A stretch of 55,698 nt of DNA, taken from the NCBI GenBank assembly GCA_016711405.1, contig JADJSZ010000041.1:1-55698 (forward strand), in the 5' to 3' direction. The notes under the pieces are model-generated. The model had not been told where the DNA came from and searched no databases. It saw only the letters and a program-made list of their open reading frames with translations. Below, piece by piece: positions 40,341-48,850 of the stretch; the stretch's first letter is position 1; every line of letters begins with the position of its first letter. The position numbers and the translations under genes are program-made. The DNA is from Candidatus Hadersleviella danica. GTDB lineage: Bacteria > Chloroflexota > Anaerolineae > Promineifilales > Promineifilaceae.

Positions 40341-41510
40341 TTACTTGAAGGGGGAGAATGAGAAGTAGATTTTATTGGTTATTTGGATTGGCTTTCCAAG
40401 TAATAAGCCAAGCATATCGAGTTGTGGAACCAAACCATGGGAAACATAATCATCCACACTAAACCAAGAATAAATAGTTACATCAGGTTGATAGCGGAAG
40501 ATTTGTTTGACAAGATTGAATTTACGGAAATTATTCCGCGAATGCCAAAAGATTTTGCGTCGAGCCGAAAGCCAATTGATGAGCATGAAAACGCTGTTAG
40601 AATGCAGAAAATCTCACGAATCTGTTTGGAACACGCTTGCTCCCCCATTAGACCCTCAAGAATTAAAAGCACGTTTTAGAATGACTGACTCACAAGGACG
40701 ATTTACGATGCTTGATTTGACCATCCAGTAGACCGTCCAAACTATCAATACTCTTGAATGGTTTTACCCCATCGGAAGGTCTGGGAAAGTTGCAAAAGAA
40801 AAACGGAGCGCTTGAATTCAGAAGGGCGAATTTATATTCCTCTGATAATAAAAGACCACTTATCTAAAGAGATTATGCGGATGAATTCGCAAGAACTCCG
40901 ATTGGAACAAATTGGGATGATATTCTACGTCTAAATTTCATCTGCAAAAGAAAGAACAGGATATGCAGCTCAACAACCAATGCCATTAATGGAACGAATT
41001 GTTCAAATTTTCACTAGTGATGGAGATTTAATTGTTGACCCATTTTTTGGTTCGGGAACTTTACTTGTAGCGGCACAATCATTAGGAAGAAAATGGATTG
41101 GGAGTGACATAAACGAAATGGCCCAACAAATAACAAAAAAGCGCCTTGAAAATATTTGTGTAAATTATCCTGAGCATTATTTCTCTGGCATAGCGCAAGA
41201 TTTAAGGTTACTACGACATCATTCACAATTCAAAGTCAAACGGGTTTTATCAATATCCTCAATCACCAAAACAACATTCTGAAGGACGAATTCATATTGA
41301 AGAAAGATGAAATGTTGAATTCAAAGAAATCACTGGAAAAAGAGCGTCTGTAAAAACACTTGAAAAACGCGGATGGGCATACGCCGTTGCTCTTTGAATA
41401 GGGAGGGTGGAAGAATTTATTGGGGTGTGAGAGATGAAGATGGAATAATTGAAGTCGCGTTTCTTTAGATTATCGCCAACGAGATGATGTTAGAAAGCAG
41501 TTAGCGTAAA
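40341..41510 (+). pseudogene. Site-specific DNA methyltransferase remnant (N4/N6 type)
   Basis: Multiple frames add up to an adenine/N4-cytosine DNA methyltransferase. The clear C-terminal AdoMet-binding motif is DLIVDPFFGSGTLLVAAQSL with RKWIGSDIN, preceded by PIGTNWDDI and RTGYAAQQPMPLMERIVQ (the usual GYPTQKP..L). Upstream are eroded pieces (LDPQELKARFRMTDSQGRF). Downstream are GFYQYPQSPKQHSEGRIHIE and GGRIYWGVRDEDGIIEVA, then LDYRQRDDVRKQLA at the stop 41508-41510. The catalytic DPPY/NPPY motif was not found and at least five shifts occur, so it is dead. AT-rich and lacking CGGCCG: acquired DNA. Start is uncertain. Confidence 0.75.
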
Positions 41511-41670
41511 GTTAAGCCAGATTCAACCTCCAACTGCTCCATCGTCATGGCAATTAGAGTTTCATAAAGTTTATAGAATAGAAAATCCGTCGAAGATGTT
41601 TTGTCGTGGAGTTGATCGTTCCGCGTTCCCCCAATTCAAATATTTTATTTGCTACAGGGTAAAAGGGGTT
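41502..41670 (-). pseudogene. C-terminal end of an unknown protein convergent with the methyltransferase
   Basis: Reading the minus strand gives DQLHDKTSSTDFLFYKLYET, LIAMTMEQLEVESGLTLR and a stop at 41502-41504, with NKIFELGER before it in a shifted frame. Helical and plausible as protein; its stop overlaps the methyltransferase stop. A restriction enzyme partner would fit the position, but nothing in the sequence proves this. Confidence 0.35.
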
Positions 41671-41897
41671 GTCAAAACTGAGTCAGGCAAAAACGATTAT
41701 CATTTATGGAAATGCAAGCAGAAATAGCAAAAGAATAACAGCAAGCGAGTCTTAAGGTCAAAAGCGTACCAACAAAGTATACACTTGACGTGTGCGATTC
41801 TGCGGCATTTTCGATCATTTTTCTGGCTTCGGGTTTTTCCTAATCCCAAACAAAATCTACGCTATCCACACGCAAGTAAAGCAAACCGTTGCCACCT
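41671..41897. other. AT-rich stretch without recognisable gene
   Basis: Remaining part of the decayed island up to the priA terminator; multiple stops in all frames. The gap is just over 200 bases but borders other gene-poor sequence. Confidence 0.35.
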
Positions 41898-41932
41898 AAA
41901 AAGAGCGGCTCCCAGTGGGAGCCGCTCTTTTT
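41898..41932 (-). terminator. Intrinsic terminator after priA
   Basis: Perfect 16-bp stem AAAAAGAGCGGCTCCC / GGGAGCCGCTCTTTTT with a 3-base loop. It lies 10 bases beyond the priA stop codon and can also work on the plus strand; it marks the boundary of the AT-rich island. Confidence 0.85.
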
Positions 41933-41942
41933 CATTCCCCCC

Positions 41943-44818
41943 TCACAACGTACTCACTGGGTCAATATCCACCACCCAGCCACGGGGGATGGCAAAATCG
42001 GCCAGCAAATGGCGCGGGTTCGGGGCGCGGATGATAATTTGCCAGCGGTAACGGCCGTCTATCTGCCCAAAAAAGGGCGGGTGCGGCCCCAAAATCTCCG
42101 TCGCGCTCAACTTCTTCTCCAAAATGTGCCAGCGCAAATCGGTGGCCAACTTCGTCGCCTCCTTCTCCGCCACGGCCGAGTTGTAATGCACCACCTCCAG
42201 CCGTGCCAACCGCCGAAACGGGGGCAGGCCGTGTTGGGTGCGGAAGCGAATCTCCTCGAGGTAGAAGCTAATAAAATCATGCTCGGCCGCCGCCTGAATG
42301 GCGTAATGCTCCGGCTGATACGTCTGCAAAATGACCTTGCCCCCAGCAAGCCCCGCCCCGCCCGCCCCGCCACCTGCGCCAACAACTGAAACGCCCGCTC
42401 CCCCGTGCGGTAATCGGGCAAACCCAGCGACACATCGGCCGAGACAATGCCCACCAGCGTCACCAGCGGCAAATCCAGCCCCTTGGCAATCATCTGCGTG
42501 CCCACCAGCACATCCGATTCGTGGTTGATAAAGCTGGCCAGCAGATTTTCGTGCGCGTCACGGCCGGCCGTGGTGTCCCTATCCCAGCGCACAATCCGCG
42601 CCTCGGGCCACCGTTGCGCCACCTGCTCCTCCAATTCTTCCGTGCCCAAGCCAAAGTATTTGATGCGCTTCGAGCCACAGTTGGGGCAATCGCTGGGCTG
42701 GGGTTCTTTGTGGCCGCAATGGTGGCAAGCCAACAACAACCCCGGCCGATGATAGGTCAGCGGCACGGCGCACTTGGGGCATTTCAGGGTGTGGCCGCAA
42801 TCGCGGCAGATGACAAAGCTGTTCGTCCCCCGCCGATTGAGGAACAAAATCGCCTGTTCTCCCCGCGCCAACGTCTCATCCAAGGCCGTTTGCAGGGCGC
42901 GGCTAAAGATGGAGCGGTTGCCCGCCCGCAACTCTTGCCGCAAATCCACCACCTCGATGGGCGGCAAGGGGATGGTCAGGGCATCGTCGGGGTCTTGGCC
43001 GTCGTGGATGTAATGGCCAATCAGTTGCAGGCGGCTCTCTTGGCTGGCGATGCGCTGGCGGTGGCCCATCACCCGCCGGGGGAGTTCGAGGAGTTGGTAA
43101 CGGCCGCTTTTCGCCCGGTGATAACTGACCAAATCGGGCGTGGCACTGCCCAAAATGACCAGCGCCCCCGTCAGTTCGCCCAGTTTGATGGCCAACTCGC
43201 GGGCGTGGTAATAGGGGGGCGGCACGGGCGGCGTTTGCTTGTAGCTCGGGTCGTGCTCCTCGTCCACCACAATCACGCCCAGATTGGGGAAGGGCACAAA
43301 CAAGGCACTGCGCGGCCCGACGACAATATCAAACAGCCCTTCGCGGGCGCGTCGCCATGTGTCGTACCGCTCGCCATCGGTCAGCCGGCTGTGCAGGATG
43401 GCCACCCGGCCGGGGAACCGCGCCGCAAAACGGCGCACCGTCTGCGGGGTCAGCGCAATTTCGGGCACAAGCACAATCGCTTGCTGGTCGTTTTGCACCG
43501 CCCAATCAATCGCCCGCATGTAAATTTCGGTCTTGCCGCTCCCCGTCACCCCATGAAGAAGGATTGGGGATTGCGGATTGGGGATTGCGGATTGCTCCTC
43601 TGCTCCTCCGCTCCCCTGCCCCCCTGCCCCCCTGCCCCCCTCTCCGCCTCTCTAGCAACGCCACCTTCACCCGCCCCAAATCCGCGCTTGGTCAGTGGTC
43701 AGCAGGGGTTGTTCGGCGATGGGGTAATCTTTGTCGGCCAGTGGGTCGCGCCACACCTCTTCCGCGCCATAGCGGATGAGGCCGAGGTCGGCCAGTTTGT
43801 TGAGGTGGGCGCGGGTCGCTTTGGTCGCGGCCGTAATTTCGCTGATGGGCACAGGGCGAGCCTCGGCCGTCAACAAATTCAGCACATCGTCATACACCGT
43901 CGCCTTGCGCATCTCGCACATCAAGCGGCGCAGGGATTTGTGAGGCACGGTCAGTGCCGCAGATTGCGGATTGCGGAATGCGGATTGCGGATTGCCCCCT
44001 GCTCCCCTGCCCCTCCGCCCCTCTGCCCCCTCTTCCTCATCCACTAACTTAACATAACCCAACGCCACCACCTGCTCCAAATGCTTCTCACTCGCCCCCG
44101 TAGCGGCCAGCAAGTCGGCCACGGCCGGCAACGGGTCGCGCTGGGTGGCGAAATAGTGCAGGATGTCGGCCGTTTTGCTGGCGCGGCCCAGCTCGGGCAG
44201 GGCGCGGATGATGTGGTGGGGGGCGGCCGAAAGTTCGGCCGTGTTCAGCTTTTTGGGCTTCATGCGCGGCGGGTCTAGCACCGTCGCCTTGAGCAGAATG
44301 TCCCGCTTGGCCAGTTGGGTCACGGCCGTTGGCCACTCCTTGCGCCACTTTTTGGGCAAGAGTTGGCGCAGTTTACGGCCGCGCACATCCCCGTGCTCCC
44401 GCAGGAGGTCAATCACGGCCGTTTGCAACTCCGTCAGCCGCCCCGTGCCATCCCAATACTTGTTGATGGCCACCGTCACATCCGCCCAACGAGTGAGGCC
44501 GGGGGGCAAAAAGAGGCGCAAACTCCCGTTGAGCGGCGCCAAATACTCCTCGCTGAGCCATTGCGCCGCCCCAATTTGCCAATCCCACACCACGGGCTTG
44601 GGGTCTATCAGGGCGATGAGCGGCTTGAGCGTGTCGGGGTCGAGGTCGGGGGGATGGGCGGCCGTGAGGGCGACAATCACCCCCTGCGCCTGCCGCTGGC
44701 CAAACGCCACCTCCACCAAATGCCCCACACGCACCTTGCGCCGCATATCACTCGGCACGAAGTAGTGGAATGTCCCCTGTAGCGGGGCTTCGATGTTGAT
44801 AATCAGTTCAGCGTACAT
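41943..44818 (-). CDS. priA: Primosomal protein N' (replication restart helicase PriA), frameshifted and carrying repeat insertions
   Basis: About 950 codons when joined, against 730-830 usual. From ATG 44818: the 3'-end-binding domain (YAELIINIEAPLQGTFHYFV), winged-helix region, then Walker A GVTGSGKTEIY (near 43540) and DEEHDPSYKQ. The zinc-binding insert has eight cysteines (CRDCGHTLKCPKC ... CHHCG ... CPNCG), then VLVGTQMIAKGLDLPLVTLV and QVAGRAGRG. The C-terminal domain is YQPEHYAIQAAAEHDFISFY to VDIDPVSTL. Frames change near 43675, within 43556-43652, and near 42350. Two tracts of intergenic-type repeats lie in the coding sequence (see separate entries). PriA is normally essential for replication restart, so the shifts are probably sequencing indels in G/C runs; the repeats seem genuine. 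Confidence 0.88.
43556..43652. repeat. Short-period repeats inside priA just before Walker A
   Basis: GGATTGGGGATTGCGGATTGGGGATTGCGGATTG (AATCCGCAATCC family) is followed by CTCCTCTGCTCCTCCGCTCCCCTGCCCCCCTG (GAGGAGCAGAGG family). Read on the minus strand, the former gives IRNPQSAIPNPQSP directly before ILLHGVTGSGKT. Other PriA proteins have only a short loop here. Confidence 0.75.
43966..44040. repeat. Second pair of short-period repeats inside priA
   Basis: GATTGCGGATTGCGGAATGCGGATTGCGGATTG then CCCCTGCTCCCCTGCCCCTCCGCCCCTCTGCC. On the minus strand they encode EGAEGRRGRGAGGNPQSAFR followed by NPQSA, in the otherwise open N-terminal frame. The same two repeat families occur in the same order as at 43556-43652. 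Confidence 0.8.
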
Positions 44819-44942
44819 GGGAGAGGGGCAGAGGAGCAGAGGAGGAGAGAGAGAGCTGACAGCGACGGCTGACTAGCTGACAAGCTGACTAGCTGACAAG
44901 CTGACTAGCTGACAAGCTGACAAGCTAACAAGCTGACCCGCT
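44818..44942. repeat. Short-period repeats (GAGGAGCAGAGG and GCTGACTAGCTGACAA families)
   Basis: GAGAGGGGCAGAGGAGCAGAGG, then at least six units of CTGACTAGCTGACAAG. They fill the divergent gap upstream of priA. Confidence 0.7.
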
Positions 44943-45022
44943 AAATTATAACATGATACAATTGCCCCCATCGCCTACCCAACAACCAATCCCCAATACC
45001 CACTACCTTTTTAGGAGCAACG

Positions 45023-46191
45023 ATGTACCACTTTGACTTTATGACCGACGAGCACCGCATGATTCAACAGGCGGCGCGTGAATTTGCCCAAAAAGAGATT
45101 GTGCCTGTGGCCGAACACTTCGACCACTTGGGCGAATTCCCCTTGAAAATGTCCGCAAAATGGGCCAACTCGGCTTTATGGGCATTGAAGTGCCCGAAGA
45201 ATATGGCGGGGCCGAAATGGACACCCTCGCCTACGCCTTGGTAATGGAAGAAATTTCCAAGGCCGATGCCAGCCACGGCACGATTGTCTCCGTGAACAAC
45301 TCGCTCTATGGCAAAGGGCTGACGCTGTTTGGAACCCCCGCCCAAAAAGAGGCGTGGCTCACCCCCGTCGCCAGCGGGGCGCAGATTGGGGCATACAGCC
45401 TGACCGAGCCGATGAGCGGCAGTGATGCGGGCAATATGGCCAGCCGCGCTGTCCTAAACTCGGCCGGGACACATTATGTGATTAACGGCCGTAAATCATG
45501 GGTCACCTCCGCCCCCTACGCCGACCGCATCATCCTCTTCACCATGACCTCCCCCGAAAAAGGGCACAACGGCATCACCGCCTTTTTGGTGGAAACCAAC
45601 CAGCCGGGCTTTGCCCGTGGCAAAACCGAACCCAAGTTGGGCATCCGCGCCAGTGCCACCAGCGAAATCATCTTCGACAACTACGAGTGCCCCGTGGAAA
45701 ACATGCTGGGCAAGTTGGGCGAGGGGTTCAAGATTGCCATGACCATTTTGGACGCGGGGCGCATCGGCATTGCCGCCCAAGCGTTGGGCATTGCCGACGC
45801 GGCGCTGGAAGCGAGCATCGCCTATGCCAAAGAGCGGGAGGCGTTTGGCCAAAAAATCGGCCAGTTCCAAATGATTCAGCAGAAGTTGGCCGATATGAAG
45901 TGCCGCGTGGAAGCGAGCCGGTTGTTGGTTTATCACGCGGCCGTGGAAGCCTCCCTCGCCAAAAAGAGCGGGGCACGCATCACCTTGCCTGCCAGCATGG
46001 CCAAGCTCTACGCCAGCGAAACGGCCATGTATGTCACCACCGAGGCCATCCAAATCCACGGCGGGATGGGTTACAGCAAGGAAATGCCCCTCGAGCGTTA
46101 CTTCCGCGATGCCAAGATTACCCAAATCTACGAAGGCACGAGTGAAATTCAACGCATGGTCATTGCGCGGCAATTGACGGGGTTGAAGTAA
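45023..46191 (+). CDS. Acyl-CoA dehydrogenase with one frameshift
   Basis: About 390 residues when joined. The N-terminal part (MYHFDFMTDEHRMIQQAAREFAQKEIVPVAEHFD) shifts frame near 45143 at an A4 run and continues KMGQLGFMGIEVPEEYGGAE. The FAD/substrate motifs are AYSLTEPMSGSDAGNM and WVTSAPYADRIILFTM. The middle has LGIRASATSEIIFDNYECPVEN, and the C-terminal helical domain EAIQIHGGMGYSKEMPLERYF. The catalytic Glu lies in TQIYEGTSEIQRMVI as in short/branched-chain enzymes. It catalyses the first step of beta-oxidation or of branched amino-acid breakdown, passing electrons to ETF. AGGAG precedes the start. It stands alone between two repeat tracts. The shift looks like a sequencing indel. Confidence 0.9.
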
Positions 46192-46258
46192 AAAGTGAAA
46201 GGTGAAAGGTGAACAGTAAAAGGTGCGCTGAACGATAAACCAGTAACGAATAACCAAT
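46188..46258. repeat. Short-period repeats (AAAGTGAAAGG and CAGTAACGAATAACC families)
   Basis: AAAAAGTGAAAGGTGAAAGGTGAACAG then AAACCAGTAACGAATAACCAATGG. Lies directly before a TIR-bearing element. Confidence 0.6.
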
Positions 46259-46260
46259 GG

Positions 46261-46381
46261 GTGCGTTTCATTTGAGTTTTTGTAGGGGTAGGCCTTGTGC
46301 CTACCCAAAATCTTGGTTAAACCAGCATCTAGGGCAACCACAAGGGTTGCCCCTACAATCTTCCTCTGAGATGAAACACAC
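46261..46381. mobile_element. MITE-like element with GTG(C/T)GTTTCAT termini
   Basis: 121 bp from GTGCGTTTCATTTGAG to CTGAGATGAAACACAC. It contains both palindromic cores, GGGTAGGCCTTGTGCCTACCC and GGGCAACCACAAGGGTTGCCC, in full, making it the most complete copy. As at 15549 it sits in an AATAACG-type repeat, which resumes after it (46382-46399). Confidence 0.75.
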
Positions 46382-46399
46382 GACCAATAACAAGTAACA

Positions 46400-46429
46400 A
46401 AAAAGCGCGTGGAAAACCACGCGCTTTTT
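46400..46429. terminator. Bidirectional intrinsic terminator
   Basis: Stem AAAAAGCGCGTGG / CCACGCGCTTTTT with loop AAAA. Placed between the convergent acyl-CoA dehydrogenase and membrane-protein genes, with T tracts for both directions. Confidence 0.85.
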
Positions 46430-46433
46430 ATTT

Positions 46434-46468
46434 TGCTGACTAGCTGAAATGCTGACCAGCTAACTCGC
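46434..46468. repeat. Short-period repeat, GCTGACTAGCTGA family
   Basis: GCTGACTAGCTGAAATGCTGACCAGCTAACTCGCT, ending at the stop codon of the minus-strand gene. Confidence 0.6.
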
Positions 46469-47544
46469 TAAAAATCATCGAAGTTCATTGCTGGGCCGCC
46501 GCCTGTGGGGGCATCGTCTTTGGCCCAGACGGAGATTTCGACGGCGAAGTTGTCGAAGTAACCTTTGTCGGGCAGGTTGGGGTCGTTGCCATACGCCATT
46601 TGGGTGATGCGGGCGTTGACGATGAGCGCGGCCGTTTCCAGCACGACGACTTCATCCGGCCGTGCCAAGACAGGTTCGCCCTTGGGCGAGAGCTTGGCGC
46701 GAATGGCATCGTCGAAGTAGGCATGGTCGCTCATGGCCACTTTGGTAATCGTGCGGATGTCGTTCTTGTCGAACAGCCACACTTCCATAGCCGTGGCCGC
46801 TTTGGAAGCACCCGAACCAATGGATTCCGAGATGCTCACGCCACACTCGCCCAAGAAATCGCCCGCTGGGGTTTCGATGCTAAAGGAATCATCAAAGGCG
46901 GGGTTGCCGTGGTTGTAGGTGGTGCGATAGCTGGCGATGGGGGTCACGCCGCTCATCTCGCCACTTTCGTTGGCTTCCATGGCGGGTGGGGCATCGGGCA
47001 TAACCATTACCCGAGGGGTGGCTGGTTTGTTGGCTTCGGCCGAGCCGCTCCCACGTTGGGACCAGAAATAGGCCACCAAGCCGAGCGCCAAGAGCAAGCC
47101 CAACCCATAAAGGCAGATTTGCCAGAGGCTTCCGCTGGAGGGTTCGGGGGCAACAACGGCCGCGCACCCATTCGCATCAACAACTGTGGCCAAATCACGC
47201 AATTGCTGAGCCACGACATTGGCTCCTTGTTGGCCGCTGGCTTCCACCTCAGTGGCGCGGGCGCAAATCGCATCGAGTGCTTCGGGCCAATTGGCAAACC
47301 CCGCTTGGATATTTTGAGCTTGGAAGGCGCGGTCGGGGTGGTAGGCATACAAGGCGGCCAGATTTTGCAGGTACCGACCTTGGTCTGTGGGGTGCAAATG
47401 TTGCGGCCCCGCCCCCGTGTATTCAACAGGAGTCAGCCACCAGCCAAATATCACGAGGCCAATAATGAACCCCACGATGAATGTCCCCACGGGGATAAGT
47501 GTATTACGCATTCCTTTCATGAATGCTATAACAAGTTCTAACAT
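46468..47544 (-). CDS. Conserved-looking two-TM membrane protein of unknown function
   Basis: 358 residues. TM1 is near 18-38 (LIPVGTFIVGFIIGLVIFGWW). Extracytoplasmic residues ~40-140 contain a helical domain (QGRYLQNLAALYAYHPDRAF) with two cysteines. TM2 is at ~142-162 (IGLYGLGLLLALGLVAYFW region). The cytoplasmic C-terminal half (~200-358) looks globular, with YRTTYNHGNPAFDDSFSIET, a GECGVSISESIG segment and VWLFDKNDIRTITKVAMSDHAY. The pattern is one I associate with uncharacterised Chloroflexota proteins, but I cannot name a family. It is transcribed toward the bidirectional terminator. No operon partner is evident. Confidence 0.8.
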   Translation of the reverse strand: MLELVIAFMKGMRNTLIPVGTFIVGFIIGLVIFGWWLTPVEYTGAGPQHLHPTDQGRYLQNLAALYAYHPDRAFQAQNIQAGFANWPEALDAICARATEVEASGQQGANVVAQQLRDLATVVDANGCAAVVAPEPSSGSLWQICLYGLGLLLALGLVAYFWSQRGSGSAEANKPATPRVMVMPDAPPAMEANESGEMSGVTPIASYRTTYNHGNPAFDDSFSIETPAGDFLGECGVSISESIGSGASKAATAMEVWLFDKNDIRTITKVAMSDHAYFDDAIRAKLSPKGEPVLARPDEVVVLETAALIVNARITQMAYGNDPNLPDKGYFDNFAVEISVWAKDDAPTGGGPAMNFDDF

Positions 47545-47853
47545 GCGTCACTCACCTTCTATGATGTTGCTTAGTGCTTATGGCTGATACCTAGAGCGGC
47601 TCAGAAAAGTTAAAAAACTTAGAATTAGAAAGGGCTTTGTCCCACTTTGTAATTATTATGACAAGTATCTTATCATAACATTTGGTGGGTTACAAGCTAT
47701 GTCAACCTATTATGTTTAGTCCCTGCTTTTCCCCCATTTCCCCCTGTGCTATACTCAAAGCTAGAGGGGATGTGGAGAAGTTAAAAACAAAAAGTAAAAT
47801 CAAAGTGCGTGACCTGCCCGCCACAAAGCACAAACAGCGAAGCACAACCAACC
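47545..47853. other. Divergent intergenic region
   Basis: About 310 AT-rich bases between the divergent membrane-protein and argF genes. It should hold both promoters. A frame open upstream of argF exists, but ATG 47854 gives the standard N-terminus. No ArgR-box-like palindrome was convincing. Confidence 0.4.
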
Positions 47854-48765
47854 ATGAAACACTTTTTAAGCCTAAGCGATTTGAGTAGCGAAGAGTTGCA
47901 CCAGCTTTTGGAGCTGGCGGTGCGGCTCAAGAAAGAGTGGCAAGCTGGTGGCAACCAGCCGATTTTGCGCGGCAAGGCACTGGCGTTGCTCTTTCAGAAG
48001 CCGTCGTTGCGGACACGGGTCTCGTTTGAGATGGGGATGGTGCATTTGGGCGGCCATGCGCTCATGCTCAGCCCCGAAGAGGTGAAGATGGGGAGCCGGG
48101 AAACCCCGGCCGATGTGGCGCGGGTGCTTTCGGGCTATGTGCAAGGCATTATGGCGCGGGTTTTCGACCATCAGCATGTGGTGGAACTGGCCGAGTACGC
48201 CTCTGTGCCTGTCATCAATGGCCTTTCGGATGATGCCCATCCCGCCCAAGCGTTGGCCGATTTGCTGACCATTTTGGAGCATAAGGGCAAATTAGAAGGG
48301 GTGCGGGTGGCGTATGTAGGGGATGGCAACAATGTGACGCGTTCGTTGCTCCACGGGGCCATGCTGACGGGGATGCACATGGCCATTGCTTCGCCAGCGG
48401 GATATACGCTAACGGAGGAGGATTGGGACACGGCCGAATCGCTCCGCACCCACGGTGCCTCCTTTGAAATTTACCAAGACCCCACGGCCGCTGTGGCCGA
48501 AGCGGATATCATCTACACCGATGTGTGGACGAGCATGGGGCAAGAGAACGAACGCGCCCAACGGCTGGCCGTTTTTCCCCCCTACCAAGTCAACCAAACC
48601 TTGCTTCGCCACGCCAAACCCAGCTGTTTGGTCATGCACTGCCTTCCCGCCCACCGGGGCGAAGAAATTACCGACGACGTAGCCGACAGTCCTCAATCCA
48701 TTGTTTTCCCCCAAGCCGCCAACCGGCTCCACGCCCAAAAGGCAATTTTGGCACAACTCTTATAA
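47854..48765 (+). CDS. argF: Ornithine carbamoyltransferase
   Basis: 303 residues, the normal length. It transfers the carbamoyl group of carbamoyl phosphate to ornithine, giving citrulline in arginine synthesis. Carbamoyl-phosphate site FQKPSLRTRVSFEMG (residues 48-62; SLRTR in place of the common STRTR), HPAQALADLLT for HPxQ, VAYVGDGNNVTRSLL for the ornithine domain, DVWTSMGQE and MHCLPAHRGEEI with the ornithine-binding Cys. It starts MKHFLSLSDLSSEELHQLLE, as is typical. No other arginine gene is adjacent. Confidence 0.96.
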   Translation: MKHFLSLSDLSSEELHQLLELAVRLKKEWQAGGNQPILRGKALALLFQKPSLRTRVSFEMGMVHLGGHALMLSPEEVKMGSRETPADVARVLSGYVQGIMARVFDHQHVVELAEYASVPVINGLSDDAHPAQALADLLTILEHKGKLEGVRVAYVGDGNNVTRSLLHGAMLTGMHMAIASPAGYTLTEEDWDTAESLRTHGASFEIYQDPTAAVAEADIIYTDVWTSMGQENERAQRLAVFPPYQVNQTLLRHAKPSCLVMHCLPAHRGEEITDDVADSPQSIVFPQAANRLHAQKAILAQLL

Positions 48766-48835
48766 GTGGTTAGTGGTGAGTGGTTAGTGGCGAGTCAGGC
48801 TACTAACCACTAGCCACCAACCACTAACCACTTCT
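48764..48835. repeat. Inverted short-period repeat, AGTGGTTAGTGG / CCACTAACCACT family
   Basis: AAGTGGTTAGTGGTGAGTGG on the left, CTAACCACTAGCCACCAACC and ACTAACCACTT on the right, forming a hairpin between argF and the TPR gene; it may serve as terminator. Confidence 0.65.
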
Positions 48836-48850
48836 ATCGCAGAGGTCTCC

